A DNA stretch of 64,000 bases from Cryptobacterium curtum DSM 15641 (GTDB lineage: Bacteria > Actinomycetota > Coriobacteriia > Coriobacteriales > Eggerthellaceae). Positions within the stretch are counted from its first letter, which is position 1. Every line of letters starts with the position of its first letter. The stretch is taken from assembly GCF_000023845.1 (NCBI RefSeq), contig NC_013170.1, positions 868,001 through 932,000 of the forward strand, written 5' to 3'. Positions 55,810 through 62,860 of this stretch are shown one piece after another. Made by a program: the position numbers and the translations under genes. The notes beneath the pieces are model-generated. The model was given only the letters and a program-made list of their open reading frames with translations, ran no database searches and was not told the DNA's origin.

Positions 55810-56018
55810 ATGGGATTGCCGAAGGAGAAAACGCGTAAGCACAGGCAGCGCACTATTATTGCAGGACTTGCCCTTTTGATGATTGTCGCTGTTCTTGTAT
55901 CGCATTCGATAACGACCTGCAACAGGTCGTGACCGAGTACTACCACCTGTTCTATCACTACGATCTTAGCCAGGCTGACTACGATGCCTTAATGGCTAAT
56001 GCACTACCAAAGAAGTAA
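55810..56018 (+). pseudogene. Frameshifted small membrane-anchored protein
   Basis: The frame starts at ATG 55810 behind AGGGAG: a basic N-terminus and one membrane segment (GLALLMIVAVLV), then it stops at 55930. Shifting frame near position 55905 gives a smooth continuation (FDNDLQQVVTEYYHLFYHYD, ending LPKK) with stop at 56016. The two parts together would make about 70 residues. No family is recognised. A real single-base mutation, sequencing error or slippage cannot be told apart here. A terminator follows. Confidence 0.5.
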
Positions 56019-56071
56019 TGCTTACCTGTAAGGTAGTGAATAAGCAGTAAATCACTCATACATGTTTTAAG

Positions 56072-56132
56072 GGGCAGCGAGCATTCATGAGCCGAAACGG
56101 ATTCATGGATTCGCTGCCCGTTCGTTTGTTTC
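56072..56132 (+). terminator. Terminator after the small membrane-protein gene
   Basis: GGGCAGCGA pairs with TCGCTGCCC with inner CATGA/TCATG pairing, followed by T-rich sequence (GTTCGTTTGTTTC). Confidence 0.65.
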
Positions 56133-56221
56133 AGCTTGTTTCAAAAACGTTTGTTTCGAAAACGTCGGTTTGCTTCACGATGCCATACTCATACGTCATA
56201 TAGCATCGCTAATCATGCGAC

Positions 56222-57046
56222 TTACGAAGGTGAAAACGTGCCATCGTGGTAATCAATGGAATAACCCTTTGCGGCATTAAACACTATGACATGCTCGTCA
56301 ATACTACCGTCTGACGAGCGCATATCCACACTCACCGCGCGCGGAACCAGTTCGTCACCCACATACAACGGTGTCGCAGCATATTCGACTGTTTCACTCT
56401 GATGATCTTTGAGCCAATCTCTGACTTTTGTTTCTGGATACGCCATACCACCAGGTCGTGTTGATGAATTAGCGCCCACATTCTGCATGCGTGTGCCAGT
56501 AACTGCATTCTTTCGAACCGCATCACCACCAAGCGAGTCTGCTATTAGGTGCGAGCGATTCCAAAACCAGCCGTGATACACCCGCCCATCAGGTAAATCG
56601 ATGCCTACTTCGGCGTTATCGCCCCACCCACTTGGGTTATCACCAGCAGCAAACTTCTGCCGCCATCCAGCACTTTCCTCGATCATATCCCAATCGACCG
56701 TTGCCGCCGCCGACCCGGTCCGACCCAGTGCATCAAGTGGCGAATAATCAACCTGCCCAGCAGGAGGAATATCATCAGGTATTTGGGCAGGGCCTTCAAC
56801 TGTGTAATAGTCGGGGGCAGTTTGTTCATCCCACTGTGTCCAATCAACGGGACCATCACTTGTTGGCGCCGACATAAAGTTAGGAAATGAAGGAATGGAA
56901 CAACCTGAAGCAACAAGAACCAAAGAAAGCATCAGGAGCAGCATTACCGCGAACACGCCGCGTCGATAGCTAAACTGCACGTAATCATCTACTTTGTGTG
57001 CTGTTGTGTCACCTGTTACTGAAATAGTCCGCCTAAAAGACACCAT
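56222..57046 (-). CDS. DNA/RNA non-specific endonuclease, lipoprotein (DNA-entry nuclease type)
   Basis: 274 residues. A hydrophobic signal segment ends in VASGC, a plausible lipobox, so it is likely exported and lipid-anchored. The nuclease core has WNRSHLIADSLGG (catalytic His, replacing the DRGH form) and NAVTGTRMQNVG, as in the Endonuclease_NS_2 family. Related surface nucleases make single strands for transformation; comEA/comEC in this window make that role plausible, but nutrient scavenging is also possible. ATG 57046 follows GGGGAAGGA. Confidence 0.88.
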   Translation of the reverse strand: MVSFRRTISVTGDTTAHKVDDYVQFSYRRGVFAVMLLLMLSLVLVASGCSIPSFPNFMSAPTSDGPVDWTQWDEQTAPDYYTVEGPAQIPDDIPPAGQVDYSPLDALGRTGSAAATVDWDMIEESAGWRQKFAAGDNPSGWGDNAEVGIDLPDGRVYHGWFWNRSHLIADSLGGDAVRKNAVTGTRMQNVGANSSTRPGGMAYPETKVRDWLKDHQSETVEYAATPLYVGDELVPRAVSVDMRSSDGSIDEHVIVFNAAKGYSIDYHDGTFSPS

Positions 57047-57422
57047 CAGTCCTTCCCCGTTGTCATGTATGATTACCCACTCGATATCGTGCGCAAACGC
57101 TCTATATTGTAAGCAGCGCTCTTTACCACGCACGCATGTTCTTTTGCTCATTGATACCGTTTTAACAAGAAACGATATCTCGGTTATCAGCACCTATTGT
57201 ACCGAGCCAACCTTGCCGTAATGCAGCAGATCTTTCATACCATGTTGAACGAGCGGGTAAAAGCACAGTTCAAATTGCTTTATAGATTCGAATTGTCCTT
57301 ATATCAAACCTTTGCATTACGTAATACGCCCGCATTACATGCGCTGCTCGTCGAGCAAACCGCAACGCGCAAAGTCATATAGATTCGTAAAAATTGGGCA
57401 AGCCCATTACGCGCGCTATAGT

Positions 57423-58001
57423 CTAGCGAACCGTAACCCCTAAGTGTGGATACTCAGTATAGATTTCCCCTACGCGATCTGCATTGATACCAGCGCACAG
57501 AGAAGCAATTGTCTCAACGTGATAGCCCTGTTGCACGGCATCGCGTATCGTTGCGTCCACACAGTAATCAGTCGCAATGCCAACAATCACCAGATTAGTT
57601 ATACCTTGTGCGGTAAGAAAGGCATCCATCGACTGGCTAGAATCGCCGCGCAACACACCCTCAAAGCCGCTATAACTTGCGCATTGCATTCCTTTTATAA
57701 TGGATACAACTTTTTCAGACGGAGCTGTATTCAATGCATCACGCACGTCGGTAAAAAGCTCGCTTCCCCAGGTATCAGCCACACAATGAATGGGCCAGCT
57801 GTCACGAAAATCGGGTTGATCACTGAAATGAGAACCGGGATCAATATGCCAATCTTGCGTCGTCACGATGTAGTCGTAATCAGCCGCCTGCTCGCGTACA
57901 TATGACGCAATGGCACAGGCAACCTCTGGTCCATCCTCTACCGCAAGCGTACCAGTGCAAAAATCGTTTTGCACATCAACAAGTACCAATGCATTTGGCA
58001 C
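57423..58001 (-). CDS. pncA: Nicotinamidase / isochorismatase-family amidohydrolase
   Basis: 192 residues. The catalytic triad Asp9, Lys103 and Cys147 and metal ligands Asp50, His52 and His58 (QDWHIDPGSHF) match nicotinamidase, which deamidates nicotinamide for NAD salvage. GIATDYCV and the cis-peptide region agree. It is apparently a single gene: 376 bp from the nuclease start region, and about 250 bp from the mobile element. Confidence 0.92.
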   Translation of the reverse strand: MPNALVLVDVQNDFCTGTLAVEDGPEVACAIASYVREQAADYDYIVTTQDWHIDPGSHFSDQPDFRDSWPIHCVADTWGSELFTDVRDALNTAPSEKVVSIIKGMQCASYSGFEGVLRGDSSQSMDAFLTAQGITNLVIVGIATDYCVDATIRDAVQQGYHVETIASLCAGINADRVGEIYTEYPHLGVTVR

Positions 58002-58288
58002 GATAATCTCCCTTCAAGATTGAGCAGCAATCCCACCAAACCGATACACAACTATGTTTCTTACCTATCTATCGTTCCATTGAGACGGCAGCGTTATCTA
58101 TCTATCATCCCGTCAGGACGAAAGCTTCCACGCAAAGCCAATTCTTTTTCACATTCTCGTGGCGAACAATATTGGTAAAACCGGCTGCTGCATACCATCA
58201 GAAATCAACCGTATACGGTAACAATATATGCTTACGGCTCCGTTTGGGAAGATTTGTCAAGGACATAAACAAAATTTTTTTGATAAAT

Positions 58289-58453
58289 TTATATCTTCTC
58301 TGTTTCTCTCTTGATTAGCTTTAGTATTTTATCCTTGTATGTTTCCCCTGTACCTTGCTTGAAATGTAGGTTTACGGTGTATTTTGTTTTTCCAATATCC
58401 ATTATTAACTGTTTATGTTGTGGTTCTTTTATTACTCTTTTTTCTTCTTCCAT
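58289..58453 (-). CDS. tnpW: Transposon-encoded protein TnpW-like
   Basis: 54 residues with a perfect AAAGGAGG ribosome site. Lys/Glu-rich, with DIGKTKYTVNLHFKQG at the centre, resembling the small TnpW proteins of Tn4451-type elements. Function is unknown. It lies at the end opposite the recombinase, as expected. Confidence 0.7.
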   Translation of the reverse strand: MEEEKRVIKEPQHKQLIMDIGKTKYTVNLHFKQGTGETYKDKILKLIKRETEKI

Positions 58454-58560
58454 GTGTCCTCCTTTCCGTTTTTAAGCAAAGAAAAAACAGCAAACCTTTT
58501 TGATTTACTGCTTTCGTGTTAGCTTTTATTGAATTGTTAGTTTAGCAAGCTAAAAATATC

Positions 58561-59178
58561 CTACTTGCAATACTCTTTTATTTTATCGGCATATTCAGTC
58601 AAAAGATTCTTTGAATAAATTTTTTCATTTCTTGAATTTCTGACTTCTTTCCAAAGAATAGAAGCTACTTTTAATTTGTTTGAGTAGTTGCAACTATTTT
58701 CGTCTGCACAGAAATCCTTTAAAAATTGATTCCATTGACAAACCGAATTATCATACTTTGCATAATCTGATTTCCCATAATAAACTTTTAGCATATCTTG
58801 AATTGTAAAACTCAAATCATTTTCTCTTTTTACTTTTCTCCAAACTGTTGCCATATCAGCAGTAAATTTAAATGGTGAGATACCTGTTAAAACAGCGAAA
58901 TATTCTCTGAACTTTGCATTAAAAGAAAAACCACATTCAAGTAATGGTGTATCTAAAGTAATATTTTCCACTTGCTTCTTTTCATTTTTTATTGATGATT
59001 TTTTAATCAAATTACCCTTAAAGTATTGCTCAATAATATAATTGAGTTCCTGTTTTGTACCTCTATATTCTAATCCTAATGACTTGCATATCTGTGAAAG
59101 TTCTTCACGATACCAATAGTATTTAGTAAATTCATCAAACGATGTAATTTTGTCAAACTCAGGTCTACTTTCTATCAA
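58561..59178 (-). CDS. SAP-domain protein carried by the element
   Basis: 205 residues. An N-terminal SAP-like helix-extension-helix (about 15-55; YYWYREELSQICKSLGL and TKQELNYII) is followed by a domain with LLECGFSFNAKFREYF and KDFCAD seen in Firmicutes mobile-element proteins. SAP domains often bind DNA. Strong AT bias indicates transfer with the element. The precise role is unknown. Confidence 0.7.
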   Translation of the reverse strand: MIESRPEFDKITSFDEFTKYYWYREELSQICKSLGLEYRGTKQELNYIIEQYFKGNLIKKSSIKNEKKQVENITLDTPLLECGFSFNAKFREYFAVLTGISPFKFTADMATVWRKVKRENDLSFTIQDMLKVYYGKSDYAKYDNSVCQWNQFLKDFCADENSCNYSNKLKVASILWKEVRNSRNEKIYSKNLLTEYADKIKEYCK

Positions 59179-59190
59179 TTTTTTATCTCC

Positions 59191-59321
59191 TCAAAACCAA
59201 TTTACTTTTTCATCTCTAAATAATGGTGTTTCACTCTCTTTGTAAGGATTGTAGTTGTTACAATTACAACCAAACTCTTTCAACGCTTTTATCTTATTAT
59301 CGGCTGTCCAAATATTGTTTT
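59191..59321 (-). pseudogene. C-terminal remnant of an unidentified protein fused to the recombinase breakpoint
   Basis: In the frame other than the recombinase, about 43 codons read through to TGA at 59191: IWTADNKIKALKEFGCNCNN, then a short Pro/Glu/Phe-containing tail ending NWF. There is no start codon, and it overlaps the 3' end of the truncated recombinase. It marks an internal deletion junction. Confidence 0.5.
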
Positions 59322-60113
59322 ACCAAGTACAGTGTGTCCCATATATTCTCTTTTTTCTAAGATATAACCTACTGTGGTCGGTGTCCAAAAATACGGGTCT
59401 TCTATTCCTCTTTTCTTTGAGCTATGGTTATTTTCGGGATAATGTATTTCTGCATAGGCTGACGGAATAAGGATTTTATCTTTGGTTAGTATATCTGCTA
59501 TCTGTGTTACTCCATATCCCTCTATAACAAGATGGTAAATGCGTTTTACGACCTTTGCACTCTCTTTATCGACAAGTAACTGCTGTTTGTTCTTTGGGTT
59601 TCTATAATAGCCGTATGGAACGCTTGGAGATACTCTTTTACCCTCTTCCATTCTTGCTCTGAAGATAGATTGTATTTTTCTTGAGGTATCCCTTGCATAC
59701 CATTCGTTCATAATGTTTAAAAATGGGGTAAAGTCGCTTTCTGCTTGTTTCTCACTGTCTATTCCGTTATTGATAGCGATAAATCTTACTCCCTTTTCTT
59801 TGAAAAGTATTTCGGTGTAAAAGCCTACTTTGAGGTAATCTCTGCCAAACCTACTCATATCTTTTACTATCACAGTAGATACTTTGTTTTCTTCTACTGC
59901 TTTTATCATTTTTTGAAATCCCTCTCTATCAAAGGTTGTTCCGCTTACTCCATCGTCTGTATAGTGATAAATATTTACAAAGCCGTTTCTTTTGGCATAG
60001 CTTTCAAGTAGCTGCTTTTGATTGGTGATAGAATTGCTCTCTCCTTGCATTTCATCATCACGACTTAAACGCTCATAAAGAGCTGTTTGTCCTGTTCTTT
60101 TCGTATTTGACAT
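59289..60113 (-). pseudogene. tnpX: Truncated large serine recombinase (TnpX-like)
   Basis: 274 residues; full-length relatives have roughly 550-700. The resolvase catalytic domain is intact: Ser17 in YERLSRDDE, then TDDGVSGTTFDREGF and KDMSRFGRDYL. The Recombinase domain continues to GHTVLGKTI, after which the sequence diverges (FGQPIIR) and stops. The zinc-ribbon/coiled-coil DNA-binding part is missing, so autonomous transposition is unlikely. A GGAAAGGAGG site precedes the ATG. Confidence 0.85.
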
Positions 60114-60163
60114 GAGAATTACCTCCTTTCCAAGTTTTTGTTATTTTCTCTGTCCCTAAAAGG

Positions 60164-60412
60164 TTAATCCTTTTGGTGAGATTGACTCTTACATGCTGGG
60201 TCGATACGGATTTCTTCCCCATGACCACGCAAGACAACTTCATATCCCATAGCCGCCGCCATTGACACGAGTTCTTCAGCTTTCACATCGTCACGTTTAA
60301 AGCTAAACAAATCAAAGATAGTGGCATGCGTACAGCCAATAGCATTGGCAAGTTTCATTGCATTCATGCCACTTGAATCCAGCATTTTTGTTATAGCTGC
60401 AAGTAATTTCAT
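60164..60412 (-). CDS. Small HTH (XRE-like) DNA-binding protein
   Basis: 82 residues with base composition like the host, unlike the adjacent element. A helix-turn-helix is visible (about 14-45; GMNAMKLANAIGCTHATIFD), followed by EELVSMAAAMGYEVVLRG. It may be an orphan regulator or antitoxin-like protein. The element inserted just beyond its stop codon. The ribosome site is weak. Confidence 0.6.
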   Translation of the reverse strand: MKLLAAITKMLDSSGMNAMKLANAIGCTHATIFDLFSFKRDDVKAEELVSMAAAMGYEVVLRGHGEEIRIDPACKSQSHQKD

Positions 60413-60544
60413 AGTCTCGAGTATATACGAAGGATTGTCCTGCCAGAAAGATAGTACTCAGTAGTGGTTTGTAATCTGTTCTTAGTGAACGATTTAAAAC
60501 AGCGGAAGAAATCTACTTGCCGCCTTTTAATGTTGCACTACTAT

Positions 60545-60564
60545 AAGTTAGGTTAGCCAAACTT
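60545..60564 (+). promoter_or_regulatory. DtxR/IdeR-like palindrome
   Basis: AAGTTAGGTTAGCCAAACTT is a 20-bp inverted repeat (8 of 10 positions symmetrical), and its TTAGGTTAG half equals the IdeR/DtxR consensus half-site. It lies 265 bp before the efflux gene, making a metal-responsive operator plausible. Confidence 0.45.
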
Positions 60565-60621
60565 CAATGTGGAGTGTAAAAAATGGCAGGTAAAAGATAG
60601 CTATTCACCGTAGGGCTGAAT

Positions 60622-60745
60622 ATTCGGAATTGGTTACATGTATCACCTGGGCGTTCAGAGCTACTTGCATGTACTAACTGAACATTCAGAATTGCTTGCA
60701 TGTACTAACGAGATGTTCAGATTCGTTAACATACACTAACCGCTT
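60622..60745 (+). repeat. Four tandem repeats with exact 31-bp period
   Basis: Units start at 60622, 60653, 60684 and 60715. The shared core is TTCAGAATTGCTTGCATGTA followed by CTAAC; the second and third units are most alike. The period is close to three helical turns, which would put all copies on one DNA face. The array ends 83 bp before the efflux gene start. Confidence 0.8.
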
Positions 60746-60828
60746 GAAATTGACTATACAAATGTGCGGTAAGCATACAGAAACGAAAGGAATGCAAAAT
60801 AGGCACTGAACTGGAAATACAAATCGGC

Positions 60829-61938
60829 TTGAAGGCACGCAATCGCTCCATTCGTCAGGTAGCGCTTATCAACATTGCAGCAAACATCCTTCTCGTTGTC
60901 TTCAAGATGCTCGCTGGTCTGCTTTCCAATTCGGTCGCTATTATCCTGGGTGCTATCAATAATCTTTCCGATGCGCTTTCTTCCATTATCACGCTTATCG
61001 GTGCCAAGCTTTCCGAACGAAAACCCGACCGCAAACACCCGTTTGGCTATGGTCGTATCGAATATCTTGTCACCTTTCTGGTGGCTGGTATCGTGCTTTA
61101 TGCCGGTATTAATTCCATGCAGGAAGCTATCGCACGCATCATTACGCCAGAATCAACTACGTATGACTTTACGTCCCTCTTGATCGTTTCTGTTTCCATT
61201 GTTGCAAAGATGGTCTTAGGCACATTCACGATTAAGCGTGGCAAGCGTTTAGGCGCCGATGCCCTGGTTGGGTCCGGCATCGAATCACGCTATGACGCCG
61301 TCGTATCCGCTGCCACTCTCGCTTCAGCGGGTGTATACCTCGCGGGTGGAATTTCGCTTGATGGATGGGTAGGCGCGATTATTTCGCTGCTTATTATTAA
61401 AGCAGGGTTCGATATTCTTCGTGAAGCGGTCAGTAAAACGCTTGGTGAACGCGCTGAAGCACAGTTATCCCAAGCAGTACGGACAACCATCAACCAGATA
61501 GATGGTGTACATGGCGCCTACGACTTGGCTCTATATGACCATGGCCCAGGTGCTATTGATGGATGTGTTCATGTGGAAGTAGATGACACGATGACGGCCG
61601 CACACATGGATGCAATCAGCCGTCGCATTAGAAAAGAGGTCTACGAAAAACAGCATGTCCATTTGCTGGCGGTTGGTATTTATTCAACAAACACTCAAAG
61701 CAGTAAAGCAAGTGAAATACGCACGGGTATAGCAGACATCATTGCGCAGTTTCCCCACGTACACGACCTTCATGGATTCTATCTGAATGAGGAAACAGAA
61801 ACGGTGAGCTTCGACGTGGTTATTGGGTTCGATGACAAAGATCGATATGCCACCTTTAATGAAATATGTCGCCAAGCAGCGCAAAAGTACCCTCATTATG
61901 AGTTCAATGCCACGCTTGATGTCGATGCGACCGATTAG
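60829..61938 (+). CDS. Cation diffusion facilitator (CDF) efflux transporter
   Basis: 369 residues. Six membrane helices occupy about 10-210. TM2 carries NNLSDALSS, the loop HPFGYGRIEY is diagnostic, and TM5 has ESRYDAVVSA where other CDFs have HxxxD. The C-terminal cytoplasmic ferredoxin-like domain appears extended. The substrate is probably Mn, Zn or Fe. The start is odd: TTG 60829 lacks a good ribosome site, while AAAGGA lies near 60786 ahead of non-standard codons. Upstream repeats suggest regulation. Confidence 0.9.
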   Translation: MKARNRSIRQVALINIAANILLVVFKMLAGLLSNSVAIILGAINNLSDALSSIITLIGAKLSERKPDRKHPFGYGRIEYLVTFLVAGIVLYAGINSMQEAIARIITPESTTYDFTSLLIVSVSIVAKMVLGTFTIKRGKRLGADALVGSGIESRYDAVVSAATLASAGVYLAGGISLDGWVGAIISLLIIKAGFDILREAVSKTLGERAEAQLSQAVRTTINQIDGVHGAYDLALYDHGPGAIDGCVHVEVDDTMTAAHMDAISRRIRKEVYEKQHVHLLAVGIYSTNTQSSKASEIRTGIADIIAQFPHVHDLHGFYLNEETETVSFDVVIGFDDKDRYATFNEICRQAAQKYPHYEFNATLDVDATD

Positions 61939-62017
61939 CCGATCGTGCGTCCCTTGTCCCTTTACCTCTTTATCCTTTATGGCACCACCCTAACCACCCT
62001 AACCACAATTACACACG

Positions 62018-62052
62018 CCCGAAAAGGGCTTAAAGCGCCTTCGGAGGCGCTT
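62018..62052 (+). terminator. Weak hairpin terminator(s) after the CDF gene
   Basis: GCCC-GAAAA-GGGC-TT is followed at once by AAGCGCC-TTCG-GAGGCGCTT. T-runs are short on the plus strand. Confidence 0.4.
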
Positions 62053-62180
62053 GCAATAGGGGAAAACCATACACCACAGTCTCAAGTAGGCTTGAATTCT
62101 CTCAGTCGGACATAACAAAATGACACCCACAGACTGACTGTCAAAACGCCGATATGGATAGCTCTCAGTCAGGCATAACA

Positions 62181-62210
62181 AAAAACGGCTATCCCTGAGG
62201 GACAGCCGTA
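62181..62210 (-). terminator. Intrinsic terminator of dps
   Basis: On the minus strand ACGGCTGTCCC, TCA and GGGATAGCCGT are followed by TTTTTTG. A degraded copy of the T-tail and downstream sequence occurs 63 bp further. Confidence 0.85.
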
Positions 62211-62293
62211 TCAACCATGGTCTCGGTATTTCAGTCTTCCCTCGCATGTGCAGCCGACCAGTTGCGCACGTCAGCAAGAAAGAAAACACTTGC

Positions 62294-62725
62294 TTACATC
62301 TGTGATTGACCGATCATCCAGATATGCTTGGACAGCAGTGCAATGTGCTCGTCCATAGCTGCTGAAACCAGATAATTATCTTCAGCATCAGCATCTTTCT
62401 TGATGTCAGCAGCAAGACTCCGCAGCGATTCAAAGTCGCTCTTTACCGTTGCGAAGAGTGCATTCACTTCTTTGAAGCCATCTTCTGCTTCGTCAATTGT
62501 GGCAGCTTTAAGGAAGCCTGCCATCGAAGCGAGCGGCTGACCGCCATTTTGCAGCACCAGTTCGGCTACTTCGTCGATCTGATCAAACATCTGGTCATAG
62601 AACTCTTCGAGTTTGGCATGCGTGTTAAAGAAGGTGTGACCTTTGATGTACCAATGGAAGTTCTGGGTTTTGTGGGCTACTACTGCATAGTTTGCTAACA
62701 AAGTATTGAGCTTGTCGTTAATCAT
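62294..62725 (-). CDS. dps: Dps-family ferritin-like DNA-protection protein
   Basis: 143 residues. Dps is a dodecameric mini-ferritin that oxidises and stores iron and limits Fenton damage. The ferroxidase site at the dimer interface is visible: His24 in QNFHWYIKG, His36 in NTHAKLEEFYD, and the DQIDEVAE acidic pair. No basic DNA-binding tail is obvious. It has its own promoter with a palindrome just upstream of -35. Confidence 0.93.
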   Translation of the reverse strand: MINDKLNTLLANYAVVAHKTQNFHWYIKGHTFFNTHAKLEEFYDQMFDQIDEVAELVLQNGGQPLASMAGFLKAATIDEAEDGFKEVNALFATVKSDFESLRSLAADIKKDADAEDNYLVSAAMDEHIALLSKHIWMIGQSQM

Positions 62726-62770
62726 GAGATGCCCCTTTCATAGGATGTATCGATTAACTTGTACAAGCTA

Positions 62771-62818
62771 TCTATAACCGTGTGCAACTTTATTTTCAAG
62801 AGTGCGAGAACAATTCTC
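62771..62818 (-). promoter_or_regulatory. dps promoter with upstream palindrome
   Basis: On the minus strand TTGAAA (62794-62799), 17 nt and TATAGA (62771-62776) form a good promoter. GAGAA-TTG-TTCTC (62806-62818) lies 6 bp upstream of -35 and resembles a Fur/PerR-type operator or activator site. Confidence 0.6.
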
Positions 62819-62860
62819 ATATCCCCGTTCTCCAACGGTCTAAATTGTGCGGCGAACCGC

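Larger units (their letters stand above)
58255..60161 (-). mobile_element. Deletion derivative of a Tn4451-type (TnpX/TnpW) transposon
   Basis: The segment is clearly AT-richer than both flanks. A TnpX-like serine recombinase N-terminus lies at one end and a TnpW homologue at the other, the same outer layout as Tn4451 (tnpX ... tnpW). The ends look like imperfect inverted repeats: GGACATAAACAAAAT near 58256 and GGACAGAGAAAATAA read inward near 60143. Central cargo and mobilisation genes are missing. The element should be unable to move by itself. Confidence 0.7.
60413..60828. other. Regulatory region upstream of the cation-efflux gene
   Basis: 416 bp without a supported gene. It contains a DtxR-like palindrome (60545-60564) and a four-unit 31-bp tandem array (60622-60745), listed separately. 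Confidence 0.5.
61939..62293. other. Convergent gap between CDF and dps genes
   Basis: It holds terminators and a repeat: CTCTCAGTC followed by a GGACATAACAAAA-like tail at 62100 and again at 62163 (63 bp apart, about three mismatches). No gene is supported. Confidence 0.5.

Noticed and set aside
57194-57422. Possible gene between the nuclease and pncA
   Set aside because: A 61-codon plus-strand ORF exists but has no ribosome site or family features; I see nothing else there.
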